Below the pieces are notes generated by a model that was given only the letters and a program-made list of their open reading frames with translations, was not told the DNA's origin and made no database searches. From Avena insularis (Eukaryota; Streptophyta; Magnoliopsida; Poales; Poaceae): DNA of 64,000 bases. The translations under genes were made by a program, and so were the position numbers. Positions 11,435-22,033 of the stretch are shown here, one piece after another. Positions within the stretch are counted from its first letter, which is position 1, and each line of letters opens with the position of its first letter. The stretch is taken from NCBI GenBank assembly GCA_023614405.1, contig CM042697.1, positions 159,750,149 through 159,814,148 of the forward strand. Direction: 5' to 3'.

Positions 11435-11461
11435 CGCCGCAACGCGCGGGCATTTTGCTAG
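11435..11461 (+). other. Helitron 3' terminus with hairpin and CTAG end
   Basis: CCGCCGCAACGCGCGG contains complementary arms CCGC and GCGG. It is followed by a short AT-rich spacer and CTAG (11458-11461); the next base is T. This matches the CTRR terminus and subterminal hairpin of plant Helitrons, which act as the transposition terminator. Confidence 0.85.
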
Positions 11462-11996
11462 TTAATAAATAATAATTTATTATTTATTATTAATATAAAT
11501 ATTTATTCCGAATCTTTCAAATTAACTTTCAGACACCTTCGAATTGATTCGAAACCTTTCTAAAATATTTCCAGCATCCTCTTTTTAATGTCCGGAACCA
11601 TTATGTCCACTCTCGGGGATATCTCGGGCTCCCCCGAAATATTCCAAGATTCCCCGAAACATCCTTTTAGAATTACTTCATCCAACTATATCATTCGCAC
11701 TCGCATTCTAAAATGTCGTAAACATATTAAGTGTGTGACCCGGTAGGTTTAGATATTTGATGACATGTCTGGAACTTATTCCGATGATAATGAATACTAT
11801 TAGTGTCTTGATACAAGTAGCAACCCCGCAAATAACACGAAGTTCTTTATCGTGCAAACCGTAGTATTGAGTCTGATACTTATCGTATTGATTCGTCGAT
11901 ACTTTACATTTCCCAAGATGAAACACTAGGTTATTCTCCTTTCTCGGCATGTAATCTTTACTCATCATGTACTATTGATGTTCCTATGTTCAACAA
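11462..11996 (-). repeat. diverged copia LTR-like remnant
   Basis: The stretch around 11700-11960 has the same layout as the Angela-type LTRs later in the window (GTGTGACCC, then a run of dated-looking text before a TTTACAT and TCGTGCAA-like part), but identity is low. It lies on the C-terminal side of the gag fragment, as expected for a 3' LTR if pol has been deleted. The beginning includes an AT-rich repeat of TAATAAATAATAATTTATTA type. Confidence 0.35.
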
Positions 11997-12408
11997 CTTT
12001 TAACGTACCCGTGAAACTTGATTACATGGGCACTAACCGAGCTTCCTTTTGCCATCATGCAATCTAGAAGAGCTTGAGATATCTCATATCTTTCTTCTCG
12101 GGCTTGTTTCTCAAACATGACCCTTAATTCCATGATTGTTTCATATGGATCCAGTCTTCAAACCTCCTTCGAAGATCTAGTTCCATCAATGCAAGTATAG
12201 CACGTTGGACAACGATGTAATCATCACTATATAAGTTGCTGAAAGACAACTTCTGCAGCTTGAGCTGGGTTTTCGCCTGGAGCATCACCAAGCGTTGCTT
12301 CCAAGACATAGTCTTTATTAGCACCTTTTAGTACTACCCTTATGTTGTGGAACCAATCCACAAAATTTGTGCCAGATTCATGCTGTTTCTCTTTCTCTAA
12401 TCTACCAG
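11997..12408 (-). pseudogene. Ty1/copia Gag fragment
   Basis: On the - strand the frame starting near 12408 reads EKEK, then FVDWFHNIRVVLKGANKDYVLE and an LGDAP segment, followed after a frameshift by SDDYIVVQRAILALM and, after another shift, by ETIMELRVMFEKQAREERYE. These are the successive motifs of the UBN2-type Gag of plant copia elements, which forms the virus-like particle. At least two frameshifts are present. It is cut at its N-terminal side by the Athila-like element whose LTR begins at 12409. Confidence 0.7.
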
Positions 12409-13939
12409 TGATAACCCCCAAATGCAACGGATCACCGTAGTACCTCTTAATGTGGAAGTAGGTTATAGATCCACATGAGCAAGAAGGAAAAGCTATCTAT
12501 TATTTACAACTAAAGTTTCACAAGTTTTAGTTGATTATGCACTAAACAAGTTAAGAAACAAGATGGTTGATTTAATAGATGCAAATTAAATGTAACAAAA
12601 CAAGAATGTAAAAGTTTCCCAATCCTCTTCAATGCAAGAGGACAAGACAAGGGTTTTCTATTATGGGAACAATGGACATGGGTTCATGGGTTCACTTAAT
12701 CCACTCTTCTCCATCTATGTTGATTATCATGTTACAGATAGTAAAGGTACACACAATTCCAATGTTTTAATGGTACTTTTATGGTGGCTACATGTCGTAA
12801 AACACATAGGTGAAAGAATTACTCCTTTGTGTTGCTAGGTCACCCTTGCAATAAGGCTAGCATTTGGTTTTTGTCACACCACACATCATACTTCTCCATT
12901 TTAACCCTAGATATAGGATGTTGGGCTGCATTGATGTCACTCAATACATATGCTGCTATCAGTCGGCCACCCATTACCTACATACATCATACTTCTTAAA
13001 GGAAAACATTCTAAACACTAGTGCAATGATTTATATGTTGTGAGTATTATCACATATCTCTCACCTACCCCCACTTGGTGGTGTCAATCACCTCATGATA
13101 TGGATAAACAAGGCATTATGTATATATATAAACCATTAAATGCATCATAGAATATCCCCAAAGTATGATAAACCATACAAGATCCAACAAAATGGTAAAT
13201 GAATAACAAGTACTATCTCATAACATAATATCCTCCATAGGAATTACATAGATAGATCCTTCAAGGCACATCATATGGACTTCAACAATCATCGTAAATG
13301 GAGATATTATATCAAGTTACCACCATAAACCCAAATTACAGGGGGTGTAGTACTCCCCTCTCATCATGGAGAGTGATGAGGAGGCATTGACGAAGTAGGA
13401 GAGGCAGCCGAAGGCGATTCTGGCAGCAGTTCCCCCTCCAATCTTCCTCCAGCTGCGTCCAACAGACTCTATTCTTGGTGTTTTCTATCTTTGGTGTGAT
13501 CCATGTCGAGGACTACCCGAGGGTCCTTATATAGGGTTTTTTAGGTCAAGAGAACTCTGTGGGCGAAAGAATCAAGGAGATCAGACGGTCGATGAGGAAA
13601 GAGGGCATGTGGCGCGCCCCCTAGGCTGGGCGCGCCACCTAGGCTCTTTTGGGCCTCCTGGCTCTCCAGGTGAGGTTCTTATGCTCCAGATGCTTCTCGT
13701 GGATAATTATTGACATCCCCAAAATCTCAGGTCCATTTGATTCTGTATAGGTCCTGAAACATCAAAAACATTGAAAAAGGGGGTTTTCTGCCCTACACGG
13801 TTATAACCAAAATAAAGGGGATCATTGGTAAATCCCCAAAAATCAATGTAAACATGGATATAAAATTATATATGATGCAAATATGTGCATAAACATGTTA
13901 ACAAACTACAAAGTTCATGTATTCATTTTACATGCATCA
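12409..13939 (-). repeat. 3' LTR of the Athila-like element (about 1.53 kb)
   Basis: Begins TGATAACC and ends TGCATCA (as read on +), immediately before ACATCCCCAAGCTT, whose complement is a G-rich polypurine tract. It contains a short GC-rich stretch near 13610-13680 with GGCGCGCC palindromes. The flanking 5 bases on the left are ACCAG; the matching duplication on the right is lost. Confidence 0.7.
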
Positions 13940-15714
13940 ACATCCCCAAGCTTAACCTATGCTCATTCTCGAGCATAAAGGTGATAAAAATAAACATGGA
14001 CTTTGGAGTTTGTTTCTTTTGCTTCTTTCATTATCATATAAAGTTCATAGGTTCATATCCTTTCAATGAAACATAATATGCAAGTGTAGTTTCAAGTTGT
14101 ATCTTTTACACATCTATAAACATATTAAACAATAAGTAATGGTGTGCTAAATCAAATGAGGGACAAAACAAACCTTCAAGCACACTTTGATGAGACTCTT
14201 CCTATAATAGGCATTGGTGTTTTATTCCTCTACTTTTTGGGATACTTCTTAGTTTAATGCCCGACTAGAAGACTCACTTCTTAGTTTCCTGTCTTCCCTT
14301 GAGATGTTTTGCATCTCATACCGAAATTAAGCATTGAATACATATATTAAACCTCCATAAGTAATGTAAAATAAAGTTTTGAGCTATGTAATTCATGTCA
14401 ATAATACTAATAAGGATGGGGTTCCAATTATCTTTTGTTTCAAAAGTTGCATATGGTTTATGTGTTAAACATTTTACAAGTTGAATGTCTCATGCACCTT
14501 TACCAATGAACTGATGCTACAACTTGTCATTGTATAGCATAGGTTGTCATAAAAATTGCATCACTAAGGTACCTCTTGCCCCTATGTGACTATATGCCCA
14601 TCATACATTTGGTAGATAGGAAGCATGCTTCTTTTGTGTTATTTTCATAAGGGGCATATATCCACATTTTAGAAGACAAGACAAATAGACATATGAGTCC
14701 TCGACAAATTTCTTTTGAAAAGAGTGTCATCGATTGTCATGTTTTAAGTTTCCACCATGTCATGCATGGGTTTGGCTAGTAGCCTAGGAGCATTTTCTCT
14801 TTCCTTATGCCTACTCCAGTGTGTGTAGTGCAAGACAAAGCAAGAACAAACATGGTATTTCAATAACAGATATTGTAAGCTTGTGCCATGATAGCATGGT
14901 TTGGCTAACAAACAACTTATAAGATGTAGAGCACATAAAGTTCCATAGTGGTATCACCCCAAACCTTACTTTCATATGAGATTTAAATCAAACAAAAGAG
15001 ATGTTTTAAGAATGTTTGGAGAATTAACACACATATTATACTTGAAATTAGATTTTGCCACTGATAGGTGGATATGCATAATCTAGTTTAGGGGATTTGG
15101 AACAAGTCTTAGCTTGCATTGTGGAGGCTTAGCTAAAAGAGATCTAAAGCGTGTGCCATCTAGTTCATAATGCCAACATTTATTTTCTTACCTTACTCCT
15201 TATGGTTGAACATAAATATACATGAGCAAAGTATACAAATTAATAGGCAAAAAAATCATACTTCATATAAAGTACTTGAGCTTAAAAACAAGACACAACA
15301 TGAATTTCAGCCTTTTTCTTTTATCCCTCCTTTCCTTTTATTTCAAGGCATTCATATTCAATCTTAATTTCATCATGGAAAAGTTTTTTTTTCAGTATCT
15401 TAATCATAAACGTGCATAATGATTCATAATGTTGCTCAAAAAACAAAGTTTAAAGGTTTGCAAATCGAGAGTTTAATAGGTCTAGTGGGGTGACTTGGGA
15501 TCCCCAGATTATGGTTTTCACCATCCTTGGATTTCTCTTGGTGTGATGTTCCTATATTCCCTATCAAAAAACTTTAACACGAAATTTTTCTCCCATCTCT
15601 TTTCTGAGTGGTGACATTAGTGGCACAAAAGCGTAATAGTTGCTGTATATATATCAAAGACAAAATTATTTATAAATATTCTAGCAAGAATATAATGTTT
15701 CTACACATCCCTAT
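13940..15714 (-). other. internal region of the Athila-like element; no ORF seen
   Basis: AT-rich and non-coding on both strands apart from short chance ORFs. It ends at the target duplication CCTAT (15710-15714) of the solo LTR. Confidence 0.5.
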
Positions 15715-18700
15715 TGTAATGCCCAGGAAAATATTCTGAAATAAAATCGATTGTTATTTTATTTTGTGCATCATCATGCATATTTTACCTGTAAAATTAT
15801 GTTATCAAACCATATTTTGTTTTACTAAATATCCATATGGTTTTATTAAACCCGTCTCTCGTTCTTATTTTAAAACTAAAACAAATAATATTTTTCGCGT
15901 CAAAAGCTTTTCTTGTTTTATAAATAAAATTAGGCTAAAGCCCGTCTAATGTTTTAGCCCAAAACTAGCCCCATCTAGCCTACTTTGCACTAGATAAATT
16001 GTTCATTCTCTTCTTTTTCCTCCCAAACCCTAGCCCCAGATCTGAGCCAAATCTACATCTAAAATTCCCCACCTCTTCTACTAAACTTCCCATTTTATTT
16101 CCTAAAACAATCTGTTCTTAATCCCTGTTCCATTTGTGTCCAATTCCTTGACACCTTGTTTGCTGGTTAACTCCACCATGCGCATGCACCTGTAGATCCC
16201 CGTCGCCACCATCTCCTCCCCTTGTTTTCTTTGGCCACGACACACACCCAGAAAACCCACGCACACCACAAACCCACGCAACACACGCACGCACGCGGAC
16301 ACGACTCGATGGACGCAGGAAACGCACGCACACCAGTCACGCACCCCACGCGAGTCCTACCCCAATCCCGATCGAAGCCCGCGCCTCTCTCCTCCCTTTC
16401 CTCATCCCCAACCTCCTACTCCCGAGCCCGCCGCCAGCGTCGGTGCAGCGCCCTGTAGACCCTGCGTCCCGGCGGTCTCTCCTCTTCGAGCGGCCGCCAT
16501 CGCCCTCCTTCTCCTGATGAAGCTCAGATCCTCGCCCGGCTCGTTGCTCGTTGCTGCTACGCCAATTGTCAAGCTCGACCTCGGCCTCCTCTCCTTCCTC
16601 CAGCAGGCCTGGCCGTCGCCTACCCTAAGCCTGGCCGCGAGCGCGCGTCGAACGCTCCCTCTCGCCATCGTCCTGCACCGCCACCGCGGCCCTCTCCTTC
16701 GCCCCAAGCTCGGCCCCGCCTGGTCATTGCTCGTCAAGGCGCGCCCGGCACCACTCGCCTCGCCACGCCTGCCCCTTATTGCATCGTATCCTTGACCTGC
16801 CAGACCCGCCTCGGCCTGAGCTCGTTGTTGTTTGGCTCCACGTAGCACTGCTATTATTTCTTATAGTGTCGCTGCCTGGTAACCAAAACTGTCTGCGTTG
16901 TTCAAGTCAATGTGTGATCTTGGATTCCCACATCGTCTAACTCCAATATTCTACACTGACAAGATCTACCTCGACAAACAATTGGCGACGACCCTCGGAG
17001 TTTGACACCAACAAAAGACGGACAACAAGAACTCCAACACGAACACCGGAGGCGGTGGCGCCGGATCGACAAGATCTCCTTCATGGACCCCGAAGACCTT
17101 TTTCTGGAGTCCGAAGTCGAACCCGAACCCTCGGCGAACCCCAAGTTCTCCGAACCGAGATGTGTGACCCCATCCCGATACCCTATTTTTATAAATATAA
17201 TATAACTCGTGCATATTAAATCATTCATGCTCGCATATATATTTAATTGTTTGGGGGTATTTTATCGATTCACCTCATACTTAAATATGGAGACCATATA
17301 AGGGCGAATCTAGTCTAATATTGATCCTATTTATAATTGTGTAGCTAACCGGTGCTATATTTTGCCATGTTAAAACAACATTTAATTTGTGGGGTAGCTA
17401 AATTACTTGAAGCTTCTATTTAAATGTCGGGATCCCGATTCCACTTAATATTGCTAAGTGGGACCGTATATTGCTATGCCATGGATCATATCATAAACAT
17501 GCCGGGTCTTCCGACGTATTATTAAATATTGCACCGGTTGCTCTTTCTAGTGTTTGCTTCTTCACCGGATAGGACGTTGAGTCGATGTGATATATGACAT
17601 GCCTCTGTTTTCCCGACAGTCTCACAGGCGAGCATTCTCCCCCTTCTACCTATTTTGCATTTATAGTCTTTACTTCCTCCAATTGATCTATTGCTATCCT
17701 TATTGTCGATGCTACCGTTCCTTTATTTACCTGCTCCACTATATTGCCTTGGTTATCCTATTGCCTTGTTTGATTAGCTAGCTTTGTCCTTGCGAGTTGT
17801 AGGCATGCTTAGTATCGCTCTCATACAGGTGGAACATGATACATAGATATTGTTGGTGATAAGATAATTAATCTGATATTGTTGGTTATGGTTTCACCTA
17901 ATGATAAGGCCCCGGCAGGGACCACCTTTGGGAAGTGCTTGAGCCGACCTAGGACCCGTTCGTTCTACGATACCAGTTCTGAGTTGATCGCGCAAACCAA
18001 ACGTGAGGGCCTCTGGGATCCCCCCTCAACTACCGGCGCTATTCGTATATCCAGAGGGTTACAAAATTGGTTTTCCATTTGGTGCATATGCATAATATGT
18101 CCTCGGACATGGGTTGAGTTGTGATATGATTTTGGTGGACTGCCATGGCTTGCATTGCATAAAATCGGGATATCGTGCCGGAGGTGGGATGGAGCTCTAC
18201 AAGTTATCTTCCGATCATCGCCCGGCCGTAGACTCAAACGCTATGCCACCTGGAGAATCAGCTGTATCTCTTGTGTGGATAAAACACAGTAGGTGATGCC
18301 TCTGGATATGCGCATAGTTATGGGACAGTTCTTGTTGTGAGATTCGGAAGGCACGCGTGATATGTTGCCTGAAGGGTTGAGCATGCGTTTGGGTACAGTA
18401 GTGCACCCCTGCAGGGTAAATCTTTTCGAGAAGCCGTGTGTCCACGGTTATGGACGCCTCAGGAGTACAGTGTCATGATCATAGACAACGCCACTAATGT
18501 TTTGCCTTTAATAATATGACTAGTAATTAGCCTTATCACCTAACTACCTGCTTAATTAAAATTGCCACCGTGTGTGTTCCGCGAGGGGACTTCCTCGACT
18601 GGTCTTCTAGGGGGAAATCTTCGGATGGGTTATGTTTGGTGTTATGTATAGTTATCGTATAGTGCTCTCTTATCTTGCTCTAATAGCCGAAATGGTAGCG

Positions 18701-19207
18701 TGTCTCTATAGGTTAGATAGTGCAAGCTTTGCTGCCGCTGAGCCCACCATACCTATGTAGGCGAGGACCGCCGAATTCTAGTCTCGCCGTGTACTGGCCT
18801 CAGTACTGACCGCTCTTTTTTTTGTTTCCCTTTGCCCTTTGTCGGCACCCTTTTGGCTTTATAGGTATGTGATTGACGATGTTAGCAAGGTTACCCTTCC
18901 GGCTTGGCCTGGCAGGGTTGGACACCGCTTGGTTATTCTTTAGGACTCTTAGTCCCATTTGGATCTTGTCCGTGCTCGGATACTATTTGGCTTTCCTTAT
19001 GATTTGTATCATTTGTGTTCTTGACTCGCTGAGTCGTTGTTGTATATATAAGTTCTTGTGGACTCTATTGTAAACTACTGTGATGTAACTACTTGTATTC
19101 AAATCCCACCCACACGAAAGTGTCTGGTGGGCGTCTTTGAATCGCTTCTATGCAGGTTTTGGCGAGAAATGCCGAGATCTGCATAGACCCGATTCGGGGG
19201 CGTTACA
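15715..19207 (+). mobile_element. solo LTR of a gypsy retrotransposon (3493 bp) with 5-bp target duplication
   Basis: Starts TGTAATGCCC and ends GGGCGTTACA, a 10-bp inverted repeat with one mismatch. It is flanked by CCTAT at 15710-15714 and at 19208-19212. There is no internal domain, so it formed by recombination between the two LTRs of a former full element. A GC-rich, TATA-preceded leader-like region (16000-16850) and a block near 18395-18440 (CACCCCTGCAGGG and ACGGTTATGGAC) also occur in the LTR of the gypsy element at 22034, so the two families are related. Short ORFs inside are not considered genes. Confidence 0.92.
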
Positions 19208-19212
19208 CCTAT

Positions 19213-19671
19213 CATATAATATGACTCATAACAATCATTTTAGGACAATTGGGAATGGTTAAAACAAAACATGGCAGAACCTCTCTAGATTTTCAGCAGT
19301 AGCAAAACGAATTTATTTTGCCCACTTAAACATGTTAGGAATTTTAGACAATTTTTCTGCATATAGAGGATAAAAGTTTGTAAATGTTTTTGAAATATGA
19401 GCGTAGTTGGAGTTATAGTAAAAAATTGAAAATTCTTGCACTAAAAACGGTTCTGCAAAAATTTGCTACTCTAGATGTTTAACAACTTTATAACATCCAA
19501 AATGGGTTCTACTTGGTACTTTATTAATAAACTACAGAAAAGATACTAAAAGGACTCTTTAACTATAGCAATCATGTATAAAAATAAATGACCGGGTTTC
19601 CTCCCGAAAAGTGCTTTCTTTATAGCCATATAGCTAGGCTTTACTTACTTGATTCAAGTTATGTGGAGATC
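19213..19671 (-). other. internal region of the Athila-like element, right of the solo LTR
   Basis: AT-rich; no ORF. It includes the G-rich complement motif ACATCCCCAAG twice (near 19710 and 19780), similar to the polypurine tract at the other end. Confidence 0.4.
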
Positions 19672-20750
19672 ATGTGGTAGCTTGGTGCTATCTCCTTTAT
19701 GAGAGCTTCCCCTACATCCCCAAGATTAGGTTGGACCATATATTTTTCTTCTTCATTCTTCTCTCCTTTGTGGTGCATGGACATCCCCAAGCTTGGGCTT
19801 TTATCATATTTTTTCTGCAAAATATGAATGCTTCATGTGGCACTTTCAACTTCATGATGGTTATCATTATAACATGCAAATACATTCGTGGGGATCATTG
19901 TTTCACAATTATGATCATTATCTTGAGTACTATCATATAATGGCTCATGTTCTATGGAGGCAATAGCACTACTAGATTCATCTTTACCAAGAATTATTTC
20001 TACCCAACTATCTTATGAATTATCATAAAAAGCATGTAAATCAATAGAATCATCAAGTATAGGGTTTTCATGATAGAGATCATCGTTACTTGAAATGATA
20101 ATTTTATCTGCCCATGCCACATGTATTATTGTTACACATGGAGGGTCATCCAAAGATTTATCGAACATCATGCCCAAGCCATATTCATCATCACTTTCAA
20201 AACTATTATCAATAATAATATCAGTTTGCATGTGTTGATAATCATCAAAATCAAAAGAGAATGGCGAGTGAGGATATGGAGGATCCAATAATACCTTTTC
20301 CCCTTCTATATATTCTTCTTCTTGTTCCTGCAAGCCATTATATCTCTCCTTGATAGCAATAAGATTGATATAATATTCAAGGATATAGGTATTCTTACAA
20401 AAAAGTTTCAAGAGTTGTTCAAGCATTGTAGAAATATTTGGTGTGAGGCTATGAGTTTCATTTGTTACCAACATAACTATCTCAAGAAATCCCATTACAA
20501 TAGTAAACTGTGCAGCTGGCTTCATATCAGTGTTCATAAGTTCATTATTATGGTAGGAAGCAATTATAGGCATACTCTTAAGCTTGCATTGGAAATTTAG
20601 ATGCTTAGGATATTGATCTATGCAAAAAGATAAATTATACCTATCACATAATTCATGGCCAGTTTCATTCAATGCTTCCACTAATAACTTTGTTTGATCA
20701 ACAGTAATTGATTCAACCATAGGGGTTGCATAAGTATGTGATTCATACAT
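19672..20750 (-). pseudogene. unassigned ORF of the Athila-like element, with two in-frame stops
   Basis: A 245-codon open frame runs from 20750 to 20013, and the same frame continues past TAA (about 20013-20015) and a TGA (about 19855) to near 19672, giving about 360 codons in all. The N-terminal part is mixed helix-like sequence; the middle is strongly acidic (EEEY, SFDFDDY, FESDDEYG), and the sequence ends with Asp/Ser-rich text. I see no Gag zinc knuckle, protease, reverse transcriptase or integrase motif. It sits where gag would begin, about 210 bp after the primer site. It may be a degenerate gag-like gene or an element-specific accessory protein. No function is claimed. Confidence 0.5.
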
Positions 20751-20959
20751 TCCATGAACATAACAAATGAATTAATTTTTTGTGTTTTTCAAATAAGGAG
20801 ATTAAAAAATGATACATATCTGAAAGTAAATCTAATGAGAAACTCTCAACCAAACAAATTAAAGAAACCTCCCCAAGTTTAGATGGTTGCAAGATATAAA
20901 ACAAACTAAAACAAATCTAAAGTTTAGTGCACACAATAATAGAAACTTAAGTGCGATAC

Positions 20960-20977
20960 TCCCCGACAACGGCGCAG
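20960..20977 (-). promoter_or_regulatory. primer-binding site, Athila type
   Basis: On the - strand this reads CTGCGCCGTTGTCGGGGA, close to the TGGCGCCGTTGCCGGGGA site used by Athila-lineage elements. It lies about 10 bp inside the 5' LTR edge at 20988. Confidence 0.75.
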
Positions 20978-20987
20978 AAAAGTATCT

Positions 20988-21242
20988 TCATAACCCCCAA
21001 GTGCAGGGGATCACTATAGTACCTCTTAATGTAGAAGTAGGGTATCGATCCGTAGGAGCAAGAAGGAAAATCTATCTATTATTTACAACTAAAGTGTCAC
21101 AAGATTTAGTTGATTATGCACTAAACAAGTTAAGGAACAATATGGTTGATTTAATAAATGCAAATTTAATATAACAAAACAAGAATGTAGAAGTGTCCTA
21201 ATCCTCTTTAATGCAAGAGGACAAGACAAGAGTTTTCTGTTA
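20988..21242 (-). repeat. 5' LTR fragment of the Athila-like element
   Basis: Matches 12409-12663 with scattered substitutions; interrupted at 21243 by the CACTA terminus. Confidence 0.75.
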
Positions 21243-22033
21243 CACTATAAGGAATCTGGTTGTATATGACCCTCTATTTTTATCACAAAATCGTCATAGT
21301 AGTCTGTTTATGATGATTCTATGACGATTTTTAGATCGTCAAAAGCCGGACATCACAAATGAACTATAACAATGTTTTTGGTAAAATCGTCATAACCGTC
21401 TATGACGATATTGGATCGTCATAACTTCTATGACTATCCAATATCGTCACGGGCCATATAGCTTAGCCAAGTCAGATCCTACGTGGTCAATTCTACCTGA
21501 AAAAATTGTGAAGAAATAAAATTATCTTAAATCAAAATTAGCCCAGTCCATTTGGTTAGTCTGAACAAGCTAAGCCCAATAATTTCAGCCTTTTTCTTCT
21601 TTAGACATGGCCTTTTAGTGTGCAATTTTCTTTAGGCTTTTGCCTTTCTTCTCTGGGCCATGTCCTATTATCATACATTTATTTTTTGCTATTCCAGCCT
21701 ACGATTCATTGCATTTCATTGGCCGCAAGCCTTTTTACAATCAATTTCTTCATAACTTTCAACATTGTTTTGATTTTTCATTTTACCACTAGACCCACTT
21801 GTCAAATTTCAGTTTCCACATTTTGACACCAAGTAACCAGTATTTCAGTCAAAATAAATAACACGATAAAAAATTTAAATATCAACAAAATTGGTCCATT
21901 ACAACAATTACATGGTTCATCACACAAAATGACCAATCAATTGTAGTACAATCATAGTACAATATAATTAACTAGTCTTTGTTCAGTAGGACTTCCTGCT
22001 TCTTCACTTCTTCAAGCTGAAGCACTGGTTGCT
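21243..22033 (+). mobile_element. one end of a CACTA (En/Spm) transposon
   Basis: Starts CACTATAAGGAATCTGG, fitting the CACTA terminal inverted repeat consensus, preceded by the trinucleotide TTA (a possible 3-bp target duplication). The next 200 bp contain several direct and inverted copies of TGACGAT/ATCGTCA, the usual subterminal binding repeats for the transposase. No transposase ORF is present. The other end was not found; the gypsy element at 22034 cuts it. Confidence 0.65.

Larger units (their letters stand above)
2568..11461 (+). mobile_element. decayed autonomous Helitron (left end not located)
   Basis: The element contains the hallmark Rep-helicase coding region (3187-8595) followed by a non-coding tail that ends in a typical plant Helitron 3' terminus: CCGCCGCAACGCGCGG (hairpin arms CCGC and GCGG), then an AT-rich spacer and CTAG at 11458-11461, with T as the next host base. 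Helitrons insert between A and T without target duplication. The left coordinate given is only the first sequence I can tie to the element; the true TC start may be upstream. Coding decay (several in-frame stops and at least one frameshift) means this copy could not now supply transposase. Confidence 0.75.
12409..21242 (-). mobile_element. Athila-like gypsy element lacking recognisable pol, split by a solo LTR
   Basis: Both LTRs share the string starting TGATAACCCCC (12409) or TCATAACCCCC (20988), followed by about 250 bp of closely similar sequence, in direct orientation. Next to the right copy lies the reverse complement of an Athila-type primer site (20960-20977); next to the left copy lies a polypurine tract on the - strand (about 13940-13955), so the element is transcribed right to left. 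Its internal DNA, excluding the solo LTR at 15715-19207, is about 3.5 kb and contains only one long ORF (19672-20750) and no reverse transcriptase or integrase motifs. It is probably non-autonomous. The right LTR is cut at 21243 by a CACTA end. Confidence 0.7.

Noticed and set aside
16402..16848. 148-codon ORF on - in the solo LTR
   Set aside because: Low-complexity, GC-rich, inside an LTR; no domain.
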